A stretch of DNA of 64,000 nucleotides from Saprospira grandis DSM 2844 (GCF_000275825.1 NZ_JH719942.1:4098524-4162523); one strand, 5' to 3'; numbered from the stretch's first letter, positions 1 to 9,668 are shown. Program-made: numbers and translations. Notes: generated from the letters alone by a model not told the origin.

Positions 1-823
1 CTCCCAAATTAGGGTCGCTAGATAAATCTACTCCCGCTGTGACCACCTGGGCCAAAAGTCCATAACCCGAAATAGCCCCAACCACAGTAAGCGCCCCTTT
101 AATTTTTCGATCCCTAGCTTCAAATTGCTCTAAGGATTTTTGTCCCACGCCAATCCAATAGGACCAAGCAATCAACTCTTTGCTGCTATAAGGCCGCAGC
201 TTGTTTGGCGCATACTGATTATTGGGAAGATAAAACTGGACCAAACTCAGATTGCTTTTGCCTATGGCCGTTTCAGAATGTACCCGCTCTTTTCTATCTA
301 TGATGTAGCTAAAGGAAGTATCTACCGCAACAAGAACTCTTCTACTCTTATTAACCAAATAACTTTCATAGCCAATAATGGTATCTTTGCTGTAGCTGCT
401 GTAACTACTGTCAATCAATTCTTGCCAAACCCAAGCAGTATTAAAGTCTTTAGTGGCCTCGCTAGCTGCCTCTCGACTAATCTTGAGCGCAGAGAGCCGG
501 CTCCCAAAACCGCCATGTCCAATGCGTAGAGCATAAACACCCCGGCTCATAATTTCTATCTCTTTTTCTATTTTTTCTACTTTATAGGCCTGAAAAAGGA
601 GCTGCCCTTCATCCGTCTCAAACTTCAGGCTCTTGATTTTCTTCCCCTTGAGCTCTTCACAGCTCAGCCGAACTTTATCTCCTTTTTCAAAGCTGTAGTA
701 AAATACTTTTGAACCTAAGGGCGGAACCTTAAATTGCAGATCAACCACAGGCCGAACTAAATCTTGGCCCAAAAGAAGAGTACCGCCAAACAGAGAAATA
801 AATAAGACTAAAATCGCTTTCAT
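1..823 (-). CDS. Secreted hypothetical protein, 3' end beyond the window
   Basis: Read on the minus strand from an ATG at 821-823, the frame stays open to base 1 (about 274 codons), so the C-terminus lies outside the window. The product begins MKAILVLFISLFGGTLLLGQ, a clear signal peptide ending in the LxGQ pattern common in Bacteroidota, so export is expected. The rest is mixed alpha/beta without a motif I recognise. Near the visible C-terminal end there is a second hydrophobic stretch (KGALTVVGAISGYGLLAQVV), possibly a membrane helix. It lies downstream of mnmA on the same strand, but a strong terminator separates them, so it is probably transcribed separately. Function unknown. Confidence 0.7.
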   Translation of the reverse strand, partial: MKAILVLFISLFGGTLLLGQDLVRPVVDLQFKVPPLGSKVFYYSFEKGDKVRLSCEELKGKKIKSLKFETDEGQLLFQAYKVEKIEKEIEIMSRGVYALRIGHGGFGSRLSALKISREAASEATKDFNTAWVWQELIDSSYSSYSKDTIIGYESYLVNKSRRVLVAVDTSFSYIIDRKERVHSETAIGKSNLSLVQFYLPNNQYAPNKLRPYSSKELIAWSYWIGVGQKSLEQFEARDRKIKGALTVVGAISGYGLLAQVVTAGVDLSSDPNLG

Positions 824-867
824 TTAATTTTGGTTTTAGTTAAAAACCAAATGAAGACAAAAAACAA

Positions 868-905
868 CCCCACTGATAACAACTTGATTATCAGTGGGGC
901 TTTAA
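868..905 (-). terminator. Intrinsic terminator of mnmA
   Basis: Bases 868-879 (CCCCACTGATAA) and 888-899 (TTATCAGTGGGG) form a perfect 12-bp stem with an 8-nt loop. On the minus strand it is followed by TTGTTTTTTG. It lies 49 bases past the mnmA stop codon. Confidence 0.85.
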
Positions 906-947
906 AATAAAGGCCGTCAATATTTGCCTGCTCGTATCATTTTTTGC

Positions 948-2123
948 TTACTGAATTACTCCAGAAAAGACCAATTCATCACCCAAATAAGCAGCGGCAA
1001 ACTGCCCCGGAGTAACGCCTCTTTGCGCTTCCTCAAACAAAAAGTAAAGCCCTTCTTCCTGTGCAATCAATGCTGCTTTCTGCAGCGCTTGGCGGTAGCG
1101 AATACGGGCCATAATGCTCATTTTTTCGCCCGCTTTTAGACGCAAATCTGGCCGCAGCCAATGCGCATCTTCCTTGGGAATAAATAAGGCGGGGCGATAC
1201 AAACCCGGATGCTGCTTGCCCTGGCCCACATAAACAATGTTTTTCTCAGTATCGGTATGCAAAACGAAAAGAGGCTCTTTAAATCCACCCAACTGCAAAC
1301 CTTTGCGCTGACCCACCGTGAAAAAATGTGCGCCAGTATGTTCGCCCACCACTTTACCCAAATCAGGCGAAAAAGGGTAGGGGCGCGCCAAATCGGCTAA
1401 GTCATCTGTAGCAGCAGGCTTAAAAATGGGCGAATCGGCGGCGAGTTCTATGGCTTGTCCCGTTTTTGGGGCCAATTGCTGCTGCAAAAATACAGGCAAT
1501 TTGATTTTACCCACAAAACAAAGTCCCTGAGAATCTTTTTTCTCTGCGGTAATCAATCCCTGTTCCTTGGCAATTTCCCGAACCTCAGATTTCTGCAAAT
1601 GCCCAATGGGGAAGAGGGCCTTGGCCAATTGCTGCTGAGATAACTGACAAAGAAAATAACTCTGGTCCTTGTTCGGATCGGCCCCAGCTTTCAATTGATG
1701 ATACAACTGCCCACCTTTTTCAATGCTCGTTTTTTGACAATAATGCCCCGTCGCCACATAATCGGCACCCAACTCCAAAGCCTTTTCTAAAAAGACATCA
1801 AATTTGATTTCTCGATTGCAAAGTACATCGGGATTAGGCGTGCGGCCCGCCTCGTATTCCGCAAACATATAATTGACAATCCGCTCTTTATAGTCCTCAC
1901 TTAGATCCACTACCTGAAAAGGAATGCCCAGTTCCTGAGCCACCAAAAGCGCATCATTGCTGTCCTCAATCCAAGGACACTCACTTTCTTCAATGACCGA
2001 ATCATCATTCCAATTTCGCATAAAAAGACCAATCACCTCATAACCTTGCTCCAAAAGAAGATAGGCCGTTACACTCGAATCTACACCGCCCGAAAGGCCG
2101 ACAACTACTCGTTTTCCATTCAT
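948..2123 (-). CDS. mnmA: tRNA-specific 2-thiouridylase MnmA
   Basis: MnmA adenylates and thiolates U34 of Lys, Glu and Gln tRNAs in the cytoplasm, using sulfur relayed as a persulfide. The 391-residue product has the PP-loop SGGVDS at residues 11-16. It also has the catalytic pair Cys102 (in [12 protein letters not shown]) and Cys202 (in [10 protein letters not shown]), which form the disulfide/persulfide centre of the family. Its length is typical. The ATG at 2121-2123 places the PP-loop at the expected distance from the N-terminus. It stands alone between intergenic regions and has its own terminator at 868-905. Confidence 0.97.
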   Translation of the reverse strand: MNGKRVVVGLSGGVDSSVTAYLLLEQGYEVIGLFMRNWNDDSVIEESECPWIEDSNDALLVAQELGIPFQVVDLSEDYKERIVNYMFAEYEAGRTPNPDVLCNREIKFDVFLEKALELGADYVATGHYCQKTSIEKGGQLYHQLKAGADPNKDQSYFLCQLSQQQLAKALFPIGHLQKSEVREIAKEQGLITAEKKDSQGLCFVGKIKLPVFLQQQLAPKTGQAIELAADSPIFKPAATDDLADLARPYPFSPDLGKVVGEHTGAHFFTVGQRKGLQLGGFKEPLFVLHTDTEKNIVYVGQGKQHPGLYRPALFIPKEDAHWLRPDLRLKAGEKMSIMARIRYRQALQKAALIAQEEGLYFLFEEAQRGVTPGQFAAAYLGDELVFSGVIQ

Positions 2124-2249
2124 TTTTCCTACTGATTTCTGAGCTAAAAATATGCTCTTCGCTAAGCAGCCGCAAATATACGGCGCTAAATAGTGGATTC
2201 AACGATTAAAGGGCCTAAATGTTTGTTTAAAGCTATATTTTGGACTTAA

Positions 2250-2483
2250 CTAGCTGTAAAACAGCGCTTTATAATGTCTTTTGGCTAAAGACGTTTCTTT
2301 GAACAGATTAAACAAGTAGAACATAGCCAAAATTAGGGGGATGAGCCAAATTTGTCTCGCTGAAACAATAAAGCCCCAAAAACAAGCACAGCAGCAAACA
2401 AAAAGAAGAGGAAAATATATTAGGCCCAAGAAAATGCAGAAAAATGGCCCAGCAATAAACCCAAGGACCAAAAGAAGCAAAGC
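2250..2483 (-). CDS. Possible small membrane protein
   Basis: An open frame on the minus strand encodes about 77 residues from an ATG at 2483; a longer version would need a TTG at 2528. The product is almost wholly hydrophobic, with three likely membrane helices (MALLLLVLGF..., GLIYFPLLFVCCCACF, IWLIPLILAMFYLF) and a basic tail (KETSLAKRHYK). An overlapping frame at 2308-2565 is also hydrophobic, so composition alone does not decide which is used. No family is recognised and the start is uncertain. Confidence 0.4.
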   Translation of the reverse strand, partial: ALLLLVLGFIAGPFFCIFLGLIYFPLLFVCCCACFWGFIVSARQIWLIPLILAMFYLFNLFKETSLAKRHYKALFYS

Positions 2484-2710
2484 CATCAAAATCAACCCAA
2501 AATAAGCCAGCCAAAGCCCAGAAAACAAGCAATAAATCTCCAGATAAACGCCCGAATTTCCCCAAAGGCCGATCTACAGGGCCTCTCTCCCTTTTAACAA
2601 CCCTATATTTGCCTATAATTTATATTATGTTAAATAGAGTGGCGCAAAATGCCCCCTATCGACAATGATTTGGCTGTTTTTAATCTATTACTGCTCTATT
2701 GCTGTTTATT

Positions 2711-2862
2711 TTTGGGGCTGCCCCTTCGCTTCGCTCGGGTCGGGCTATGTCGCAGCTCGCTACTCGCTCGGCCCATCGCTTTTTATCGCTGCGCTCAAAA
2801 AAGCTCGGTCTGGCCTTCGGCCACTGCTATCTATCCCTCAGCCTGCGGCCCTTCGGGCCTGC
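2711..2862 (+). repeat. GC-hairpin element, copy 1
   Basis: Begins TTTGGGGCTGCCCC. The core is diverged (CTCGCTACTCGCTCGGCCC), followed by GGTCTGGCCTTCGGCCACT and a last hairpin with arms GGCCC/GGGCC. It forms an inverted pair with copy 2, T-rich ends outward, between the possible small gene and the M36 protease gene. Confidence 0.8.
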
Positions 2863-2920
2863 AAAGCCGTTTATTGGACCAAGAGCGCCGCAGCCGCTTC
2901 TTTCAGCCTCCCCTCTCCCG

Positions 2921-3069
2921 CTGAGCGGCTTAGTGATGCGCAGCAGGGCCGCCGAAGGCGGCAGACCAAAGGCTTTTGAAGCAAAGCGAAAAAGCCTGCA
3001 GGGCCGAGCAGACCTGCGAGCTGTGTAGCGTAACGCCAGCGAGCCCTTGGCGAGCTGGAAGCCCCAAAT
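2921..3069 (-). repeat. GC-hairpin element, copy 2
   Basis: Minus-strand copy with the exact 20-base core. Hairpin 2 is long, with arms AGGCTTTT/AAAAGCCT, and hairpin 3 has arms GCCGCC/GGCGGC. Its T-rich end (AATTTGGGGC) points at the M36 gene. The next 150 bases to the start codon are AT-rich and presumably hold that gene's promoter. Confidence 0.85.
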
Positions 3070-3222
3070 TAAAACACTATACATAAAATAAAACCTAATG
3101 TTAAAACAAGTAAAACCAAATTTATTTTTAAAAAACAGCCTTTTACAAGCTTTAATTTTGAATTTAAGGCCAAAAAGCTGAATCTTTGTTTAAATTTTAC
3201 TAACCTTTTTGATTCATTTCTT

Positions 3223-6200
3223 ATGCAAAACAACCTTTTACTCCCTACTTTGGGCTGCTGGCTGTTGTTGCTGTTCTGCGGGCCCCAAGTTTGGGCCCAA
3301 ACTAGCCAAGAACAGATTCAACAGTTGTTGCTAGAAGAGCAAAAACAACTGGGACTCAGTCCCTCGGACCTATCAGAATGGAGGATTTATGACCGCCACC
3401 AAAGCAAACAAACTGGCGTAGAACACATTTATATTCGCCAAATGTACCAAGGCATTGAGGTCCAAAATGCCGTGATCAACCTCAACCTTAAAAATGGGCA
3501 GCTTGTTAGTCTGGGCAACCGCTTCGAAGCTAATTTGGCCCAAAGAGTTTTGGCCGGAAGCGCCCAAATTACGCCCGCAACAGCCATCCAAAAAGCCGCC
3601 GATGCCCTTTATTTGCCCCCTTTGCAAAACCTAAGGGAACTAGAAAGCAGTGGCCCAACTAGCTATTTGTTTAGTCCTGCGGGCATTTCTCTAGAGAATA
3701 TTCCCCTAAAACTTTGCTATCAGCCGGGGCCAGAAGGCGAAATCCGCCTTGCTTGGGACCTAAGCATCTACCAAACGAACAAACAGCATTGGTGGTCGCT
3801 CCGCATTGATGCCCAAAATGGGGAAATTTTGGGCCAAGAAGATTGGATCAAGCATTGTAGCTTTGCCGATCATGCTTTTGGCAATTGTAGCCGCCCCGAT
3901 GTCCCCCATCTGCCCACAGTAAGCGGAACACTAGCCAATAATGCCCTGCCCGCACAATATCGAGTTTTTGCAGAGCCCCTAGAGAGCCCCAACCACGGTA
4001 GCCGAACCCTAGAAGTTGATCCCGCCGATACAACGGCCTCTCCCCTCGGTTGGCATGATACAGATGGACAAACTGGCGCAGAATACAGCATCACCCGCGG
4101 AAATAATGTGCATGCCTATGAGGACCGAGCCGCAGCAGATCAGCCGGGCTATTCTCCCGATGGCGGTAGCGCACTCAATTTTGATTTCCCCCTCAACATG
4201 AATCAACAACCCGCAGCCTATGAGGATGCCGCCATCACTAACCTCTTTTACTGGAATAACCTGACGCATGACGTTTGGTACCACTATGGTTTTGATGAGG
4301 CCAGCGGAAACTTTCAAGAGAATAACTATGGCCGTGGCGGCCAAGGCGGCGATTATGTCTTTGCAGAGGCCCAAGATGGCGGCGGAACCAACAACGCCAA
4401 CTTCGGAACACCCCCAGAAGGCAGCAGTCCCACTATGCAAATGTTTCTTTGGACCAATGGCGGGGGCGCTACTAGCCTGCTAGATGTTAATAGTCCAAGC
4501 AGCATCGCCGGAACATATACCGCCACAGAGGGCAGTTTTGGCCCCAATGCACCCACCACGCCCATTACAGAGGATCTGGTCCTTGCCAATGATGCTACCG
4601 CCCCCGATCCCAATGATGCCTGCGACCCGCTAGCTAATGCAGCTAGCCTCAGCGGAAAAATTGCTGTAGTATATCGAGGAAACTGTACTTTTATCGCTAA
4701 GGTGCAAGCCGCAGAAGCCGCTGGAGCCTTGGCCGTTATTGTCATCAATAACACTGCTGGTGCACCCATTACTATGGGTGGAACAGGAACCAGCAATATC
4801 CCTAGCATTATGATTAGCGATACCGATGGAGCCGCTATTGTTGCCGAAATGGCCAATGGAACTGTCAATGCGAGTATCGGTAACTTTTCCACTAACTTTG
4901 ATAAAGATGGCGATTTTGATAATGGCATTATTGCCCATGAATATGGCCACGGTATCTCTACTCGCCTGACCGGGGGCGCCTCTAACTCGGGCTGCCTCGG
5001 TAATGCAGAGCAAATGGGCGAAGGTTGGTCCGATTACTTTGGGTTGATGATGACTATTGAGCCAGGCGACCAAGCTACTGACGTCCGTGGCATCGGTACT
5101 TTTGCCACTGGCCAAGCCACTACCGGAACGGGAATTCGCCCAGCTCCTTATACCACAGATATGGCCGTTAATAGCTACACTTATGGCGATGTAAATAATA
5201 CGAACCTTTCGGAGCCCCATGGAGTCGGCTTTGTTTGGGCAACAGCACTTTGGGATCTCAACTGGGCTCTTATTGATCAATATGGCTATGATGCCGACCT
5301 TTACAATGGTACTGCTGGAAACAATATGGCGATGAATTTGGTCATCAATGGAATCAAATTACAGCCCTGTAGCCCCGGCTTTGTCGATGGCCGTGACGCT
5401 ATCCTCCAAGCCGACCAACTACTCTATGGAGGAGCCAACCAATGTTTAATCTGGGAGGTTTTTGCCCGCCGTGGTTTGGGCGCTAGCGCAGACCAAGGAA
5501 GTAGCAATAACCGCTCGGACCAAACAGAGGCTTTTGACCTGCCCACTTCTTGCCAAACGCCAGTAACAGCCCCTACGGCCAACTTTAACAGCCTTTTGGT
5601 TTCGGCCTGCGGTAGTAGCGTTAATTTTGAAGACCAGTCGACAGATGTGCCCCAACAATGGCGCTGGGACTTTGGCGACGGAAATACGGACACCCTCCCC
5701 AATCCTAGCCATAGCTATAGCGCCAATGGCAGCTATAATGTGGTCCTTGTCGTCAGCAATAGCCTAGGTAGCGATACAGTGAGCAGCATAGTGACGATTA
5801 GTATACCTACAGCCCCCACCGCAGCAAATCAAACGATTTGCCCAGGCAGCACGAGCATTAGCGCCAATACAAGCAGCAATAGCGTAATTTGGTACGACGC
5901 CCAAGGAACCCCTCTAGATACTAGCATCACTTTCGTTACGCCCAACCTCAATAACAATACAACTTATCAAATGGAGGGCGTAACTTTCTACCCCAGAAGC
6001 TTTGTCGGTATTGATTCGGCTGGAGCCTCAGGAAATGGCGGTTACCATAATACTGGATTTACCGGCAGCCAAAATTTTGAGGCCTTCAAGCCTTTGGTCA
6101 TTGTTTCTGGATGGATTGATGCTGGAAATGCTGGACCAAGAACGATTTATCTTTGGGATGCCAATGATGGCAGCGGAAATATTGTGGACCAAGTGACCAT

Positions 6201-6951
6201 TAACGCAGTGGGCGGTCCACAAAGAGTAGAACTCGGCCTAGAGGTGCCCGGTCCAGGAAATTATAGCCTTGGTGGAACCTCTATCAATCTTTTCCGAAAT
6301 AATGCCGGCGCTAGTTATCCTTATGTGGTCCCTGGCCTATTGTCAATCAATAGCTCTTCGGCCACTACAGGTCCTTTGGACTTCTGGTATTATGTCTATG
6401 ATTGGGAGGTAGAGGAAGCGCCTTGCCGCTCTCCCTTTGGCAATGTTAGCCTCAATGTAAATAATGGGGCGGTATTTAGCTATACGGCTAGCGATTTGGA
6501 CCTCAGCTTTACTGACCAATCTGCCAATGCCTCTAGCTGGGCCTGGGATTTTGGCGATGGCAACAGCTCTAGCCTACAAAACCCCACACATAGCTACAAC
6601 CTGCCAGGCACTTACACTATTACGCTCACCGTAAATGGCAATAGCAGCTGTGTATATAGCGAAACGATTACGATCACAGAAAGTAGCATCCAGAACTTGG
6701 CCAATGGCAATAGCATGCAGCTACAACCCAATCCCGCCAAGGAGATCAGTACGCTTAGCTTTAGCCAGCCGCTAGAAAGCGAACAAAGACTAGAACTCAT
6801 CAGTCTAGATGGCCGCCTTCTCAATAGCTGGCCGTTGGCCATTGGCCAAAGCCGCCTAGAAATTGATCTTCAGCAGTTGGTTCCGGCCTTTTATATCCTT
6901 CGATTGACGGATAAAAATGGTAGCCATAGCCTCCGCTTGCTGGTCCAATAA
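3223..6951 (+). CDS. T9SS-secreted M36 (fungalysin-like) metalloprotease
   Basis: Extracellular zinc protease of 1242 residues. Order of parts: signal peptide 1-26 (ends VWAQ); FTP-type propeptide to about 215; M36 catalytic region with HEYGH at 572-576 and the third zinc ligand Glu600 in GEGWSDYF; a PA domain inserted at about 466-555; PKD domain at about 790-870 (WDFGDGN); a beta-rich region; a second PKD domain at about 1085-1163 (WDFGDGN); and a T9SS type A sorting domain from 1166 (LQPNPAKE... ending RLLVQ). All catalytic residues expected for M36 are present, so it should be active once the propeptide is removed. A role in degrading external protein is inferred. The gene stands alone between GC-hairpin elements and has its own terminator. 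Confidence 0.95.
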   Translation: MQNNLLLPTLGCWLLLLFCGPQVWAQTSQEQIQQLLLEEQKQLGLSPSDLSEWRIYDRHQSKQTGVEHIYIRQMYQGIEVQNAVINLNLKNGQLVSLGNRFEANLAQRVLAGSAQITPATAIQKAADALYLPPLQNLRELESSGPTSYLFSPAGISLENIPLKLCYQPGPEGEIRLAWDLSIYQTNKQHWWSLRIDAQNGEILGQEDWIKHCSFADHAFGNCSRPDVPHLPTVSGTLANNALPAQYRVFAEPLESPNHGSRTLEVDPADTTASPLGWHDTDGQTGAEYSITRGNNVHAYEDRAAADQPGYSPDGGSALNFDFPLNMNQQPAAYEDAAITNLFYWNNLTHDVWYHYGFDEASGNFQENNYGRGGQGGDYVFAEAQDGGGTNNANFGTPPEGSSPTMQMFLWTNGGGATSLLDVNSPSSIAGTYTATEGSFGPNAPTTPITEDLVLANDATAPDPNDACDPLANAASLSGKIAVVYRGNCTFIAKVQAAEAAGALAVIVINNTAGAPITMGGTGTSNIPSIMISDTDGAAIVAEMANGTVNASIGNFSTNFDKDGDFDNGIIAHEYGHGISTRLTGGASNSGCLGNAEQMGEGWSDYFGLMMTIEPGDQATDVRGIGTFATGQATTGTGIRPAPYTTDMAVNSYTYGDVNNTNLSEPHGVGFVWATALWDLNWALIDQYGYDADLYNGTAGNNMAMNLVINGIKLQPCSPGFVDGRDAILQADQLLYGGANQCLIWEVFARRGLGASADQGSSNNRSDQTEAFDLPTSCQTPVTAPTANFNSLLVSACGSSVNFEDQSTDVPQQWRWDFGDGNTDTLPNPSHSYSANGSYNVVLVVSNSLGSDTVSSIVTISIPTAPTAANQTICPGSTSISANTSSNSVIWYDAQGTPLDTSITFVTPNLNNNTTYQMEGVTFYPRSFVGIDSAGASGNGGYHNTGFTGSQNFEAFKPLVIVSGWIDAGNAGPRTIYLWDANDGSGNIVDQVTINAVGGPQRVELGLEVPGPGNYSLGGTSINLFRNNAGASYPYVVPGLLSINSSSATTGPLDFWYYVYDWEVEEAPCRSPFGNVSLNVNNGAVFSYTASDLDLSFTDQSANASSWAWDFGDGNSSSLQNPTHSYNLPGTYTITLTVNGNSSCVYSETITITESSIQNLANGNSMQLQPNPAKEISTLSFSQPLESEQRLELISLDGRLLNSWPLAIGQSRLEIDLQQLVPAFYILRLTDKNGSHSLRLLVQ

Positions 6952-6977
6952 TCATTATGGACGCTTATTTTTTTCTC

Positions 6978-7011
6978 AGCCCCTTAACTTTTTTGTTGAG
7001 GGGCTTTTTTT
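6978..7011 (+). terminator. Terminator of the M36 protease gene
   Basis: An 11-bp stem, AGCCCCTTAAC (6978-6988) with GTTGAGGGGCT (6995-7005), containing one G-T pair, is followed directly by seven T. That T-tract is also the first part of GC-hairpin element copy 3. Confidence 0.85.
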
Positions 7012-7166
7012 GGGGCTTCCCCTCGCCCTCAAGGGCTCGGGGCGTTCCCTTTCAGGGCTCGCAGGTCTGCTCGGCCCTGCAGCGGCTGCGCCGCTTGGGT
7101 CTGCCGCTTCGCGGCCCCCTTACAGCTCACTAAGCCATCAGCCTACGGCTGTGGCGGCTGCGCCGC
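7009..7166 (+). repeat. GC-hairpin element, copy 3
   Basis: Starts in the T-tract of the preceding terminator. It has the exact 20-base core preceded by CCCTTTCAGGG. Hairpin 2 arms are AGCGGC/GCCGCT and hairpin 3 is GCCGCTTCGCGGC. It fills the gap between two convergent genes. Confidence 0.85.
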
Positions 7167-7183
7167 CTTTGGACCCAAAGCGA

Positions 7184-7210
7184 GGGCTGCATGTTCAAAA
7201 CATGCAGCCC
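7184..7210. other. Perfect 12-bp stem-loop
   Basis: GGGCTGCATGTT (7184-7195) pairs with AACATGCAGCCC (7199-7210) around a CAA loop. It lies 32 bases past the stop of the minus-strand YkvA-like gene but has no T-tract on either strand, so it is not a standard intrinsic terminator. It may be an extra hairpin of element copy 3. Confidence 0.6.
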
Positions 7211-7242
7211 CCGCCGCTTTGCGCTTGGCCAAAACAGTTTGC

Positions 7243-7788
7243 TTATGGCTCTTGGCTTTGGTCCTTTTCCTCCTGTATGGGAGTAGGCCCAATTTTGATC
7301 TGTATTTTCTGGGCATCCTCCCAAGACTGAAAGTCCTCCAATTCCTTTTGGTAATTCTTAACCAGCCAAAGGATCAGGGCAATATCATCGACCAAACCAA
7401 TGACCAGAAAATCGGGAATAAAGTCTAGGGGGGCCACAAAATAGAGCAAGGCCGCAATAGAAAGCACCACTCCCTGCAAAGAAACCCCTTTATACTCGCC
7501 CTTGGCATAGGCTCGGACCATTCTAAAGAGCAGGTAAAATTGTTCGAGCACATCGGCGCCTAGCTCTCGAGCGCTATCGTAGCGTTGTAGGCGCTCAGCA
7601 GATTGCTTGAGCAATTGCAGCAAGGCTAAGGGCTTATTGAGAAAACGGTAAGCTGATTTGACAAAAATCTTATACAACCAAGTTTCTGAAATTAGTAGGC
7701 CTTTGTCTTCTAAGGGTTCATCGCCATCGGCAAACTCTTTCATGGCGGGGGTCAATTCCTTTTCTTCTTCTTTATGTTCTTCTTGCAT
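7243..7788 (-). CDS. YkvA-family (DUF1232) membrane protein
   Basis: A 181-residue protein with the DUF1232 signature SIAALLYFVAPLDFIPDFL followed by GLVDDIALI, at about residues 105-145. This helical membrane-associated region is found in YkvA-like proteins of unknown biochemical role. The N-terminus is highly acidic (EEHKEEEKE). ATG at 7786-7788. It follows the next gene upstream (7794-8408) by only five bases, so the two are probably co-transcribed. Confidence 0.75.
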   Translation of the reverse strand: MQEEHKEEEKELTPAMKEFADGDEPLEDKGLLISETWLYKIFVKSAYRFLNKPLALLQLLKQSAERLQRYDSARELGADVLEQFYLLFRMVRAYAKGEYKGVSLQGVVLSIAALLYFVAPLDFIPDFLVIGLVDDIALILWLVKNYQKELEDFQSWEDAQKIQIKIGPTPIQEEKDQSQEP

Positions 7789-7793
7789 ATAAT

Positions 7794-8408
7794 TTAATTG
7801 CTGTAAGATGCTTCAATAAGTTGGTTTTCTGCTAGGCTGCTGGATAAATCAGCCCTTGTTTTTTGCCAAAGCAAGTTTCGGCTTTTTTGTTCCCAAAGCT
7901 GGAGATTTGGTCCAAAATCTTTCCCTTTCCAGTTGTTGGCAAAGGGGGCATAGGCTTGCTGAAAGAGGCCAAAGAGCCGTTCTTTTTCGCTCTGGGGCAG
8001 TTGGCGATTGGCTAGGCGGTCTCTCAAGAGGTTGAGTTGTTCTTGTCGTTGGCTAATGAGCCATTGAAAGAGCTCTTGTTTTTCTTTTTGGTCGGGTAAG
8101 CTAGCGGACCAAAGGCCGAGCTGCTTGAGGTCCAGCATAATAATTTCTATGGCTGGTTTTTGGGCCAATTGCTCATAGCAATGGCTCCAATCCATAAGGT
8201 CCATTTGCAAATAACTGTTGAGCAGTTGTTTTTCGGCCAATTGGGCTTGCAGCTTTTCTTTTTCGGCCCTAAGTTGGCGCAACTCTTCTTGTTGTTCTAG
8301 GCAAAGGTTACGCAATTCTTTCTTGCGCATTTTGTCTATCGCTTTACTTTGGCCCCAAAGGTTTAAAAAAGATAGGGAAAAAAAGAGGATAAATAGAGCT
8401 AGACGCAT
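7794..8408 (-). CDS. Secreted coiled-coil hypothetical protein
   Basis: About 204 residues from the ATG at 8408; an upstream TTG at 8420 is possible but would place four residues before the signal peptide. The N-terminus, MRLALFILFFSLSFLNLWGQ, is a signal peptide. Residues 30-65 are strongly charged and heptad-like (KKELRNLCLEQQEELRQLR), suggesting a coiled coil. The rest is helical and rich in Gln and Leu. No family is recognised. It probably shares an operon with the YkvA-like gene and acts in the periplasm or envelope. Confidence 0.65.
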   Translation of the reverse strand: MRLALFILFFSLSFLNLWGQSKAIDKMRKKELRNLCLEQQEELRQLRAEKEKLQAQLAEKQLLNSYLQMDLMDWSHCYEQLAQKPAIEIIMLDLKQLGLWSASLPDQKEKQELFQWLISQRQEQLNLLRDRLANRQLPQSEKERLFGLFQQAYAPFANNWKGKDFGPNLQLWEQKSRNLLWQKTRADLSSSLAENQLIEASYSN

Positions 8409-8459
8409 ACGATTAAACAACTTTAAGAGATTTGGAGAAAGTGGATGCCCTCAAGAGCG

Positions 8460-8648
8460 GAGCCCAAAAGGCGGCTTTGCCGCCTGCGAGCGAAGCGAGC
8501 AATTGGCCCAGCGCTGCGGAGGGGTGGCCGAAGGCCAGACCGAGCAAAACGAGCGCTAGCGAAGTTTTGTGAAGGGCCGAACAGCCCTGTGAGCCCCGCA
8601 GCATAGCGGCGGCCGCCCCAAATAGAAGGGCGGCCGCGGGCCCCAAAA
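8460..8648 (-). repeat. GC-hairpin element, copy 4
   Basis: Minus-strand copy whose TTTTGGGGCCC end lies three bases from the stop codon of the lipocalin-like gene at 8652. The first hairpin is large (GCGGCCGCCC... arms) and the core is diverged (CTCACAGGGCTGTTCGGCCC). No separate terminator hairpin sits between stop codon and element, so the element itself may end transcription. Confidence 0.8.
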
Positions 8649-8651
8649 CAG

Positions 8652-9635
8652 CTACTCTCGGATGAGGACCATTTTGAGATTATTCATTTCTAGGAGCATT
8701 TCCTTATTGGTCCAGTACAAAATGGACCAACTTTCATTGCCGGCAGAGGTAGCAAACTGAAAGCGGTCGCCGGTATTGCTAAGGCCCCAGGCCCCTTTTT
8801 CGGTAGATTGGTCGCCGAGAAAAAAGCGCAATTCGCCATTTTCCAAAAACTCAAAAGCGGGATAATTGAGCTGTTCGGGACCTTGGCCAGAGATCTCCAC
8901 GATCCGCCAGCGGCCCAGCAACTGCTTCATCTCGGAAGGCAAGATGGGGCGGCTATAGCGGCTAAAGCGGAGGCGGGCGCCATTGGGGTCCTTAAATTCC
9001 ATACTCTCCTTATCGATTTGGAGCAAAGACCAGCTTTCGGATTGCTCCATATTATTGGGTCCCAGCATGGTCAGGATCGTTTCTCTTTTTGGCCCCATCT
9101 GCCAGAAAATGCTATCTTTTTCGGTCCCCGCATCAATAAACAAGCGGCCATAGGCAGAAAGCTGTAGGCTGACCGAGCGGCTATTTTGGGCGGCCACATC
9201 ATTCACGGCAGAAAGCAGCCATTCTCCGATGAGGTCCGAGGCATAGGCCTGAACAAACTGGCTATTTGGCGGAGTGGACATGGCCGAGAGCGTCAGTAAC
9301 TTTTGGCTGCTTTCCTCTCTGAGAACCAGCAGCTTTTTGGGAACAAAAGCCATGAGGGTCCAGATTTCAGTGCTATCGGTTTCCACAATAAACTGCCGCT
9401 GGGGATGATTCCAGGCCCAGCGCCCTCCTTTTTGGTCCTCCCCATTAACCAGCAAGAGTTGATTGTCATCAAATTGGATATAAATATTGGCGTTTTCGGG
9501 CAGAGGTTGATTATCGAGCTGTTTGAGTTGCCAATAGCCCTCAAAATTAGTCTCTATCCCAATTTGGTAGGGCTGGGCAGCAAGCTGAAGGCCCAAAAAG
9601 AGGGCAAAAATAAAGGGCAAAGGGAAAAAACGCAT
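8652..9635 (-). CDS. Secreted protein with three lipocalin-like modules
   Basis: A 327-residue protein with signal peptide MRFFPLPFIFALFLGLQLAAQ. Three successive segments of roughly 95 residues each begin with a G-x-W-x-(L/I) pattern: GYWQLKQLDNQPLP, GEWLLSAVNDVAAQ and GRWRIVEISGQGPE. Each then shows alternating beta strands and a WS(I/L)L or similar motif, like the small beta-barrel lipocalin-type domains common in Bacteroidota. The triple-repeat architecture is read directly; ligand binding is only an inference. It precedes the 7794-8408 gene on the same strand but is separated by element copy 4. Confidence 0.6.
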   Translation of the reverse strand: MRFFPLPFIFALFLGLQLAAQPYQIGIETNFEGYWQLKQLDNQPLPENANIYIQFDDNQLLLVNGEDQKGGRWAWNHPQRQFIVETDSTEIWTLMAFVPKKLLVLREESSQKLLTLSAMSTPPNSQFVQAYASDLIGEWLLSAVNDVAAQNSRSVSLQLSAYGRLFIDAGTEKDSIFWQMGPKRETILTMLGPNNMEQSESWSLLQIDKESMEFKDPNGARLRFSRYSRPILPSEMKQLLGRWRIVEISGQGPEQLNYPAFEFLENGELRFFLGDQSTEKGAWGLSNTGDRFQFATSAGNESWSILYWTNKEMLLEMNNLKMVLIRE

Positions 9636-9668
9636 ACTAATTTTAGTTCTGAGATAAAGAAATTGGGC

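Noticed and set aside
2308..2565. Alternative hydrophobic frame overlapping 2250-2483
   Set aside because: It needs a TTG start and its hydrophobic pattern is less regular, but the choice is weak.
2649..3084. Several open frames inside GC-hairpin copies 1 and 2 on both strands
   Set aside because: The elements are GC-rich and open in nearly all frames. The translations are the same Ala/Leu/Pro/Arg-rich filler at many copies and have no own start signals.
4353..5280. Long antisense frames within the M36 protease gene
   Set aside because: Shadows of a strongly supported coding frame, rich in Ala/Ser/Val and with no signals.
6917..7330. A plus-strand frame across the end of the M36 gene and element copy 3
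   Set aside because: Out of frame with the protease and made of repeat translation; antisense to the YkvA-like gene at its end.
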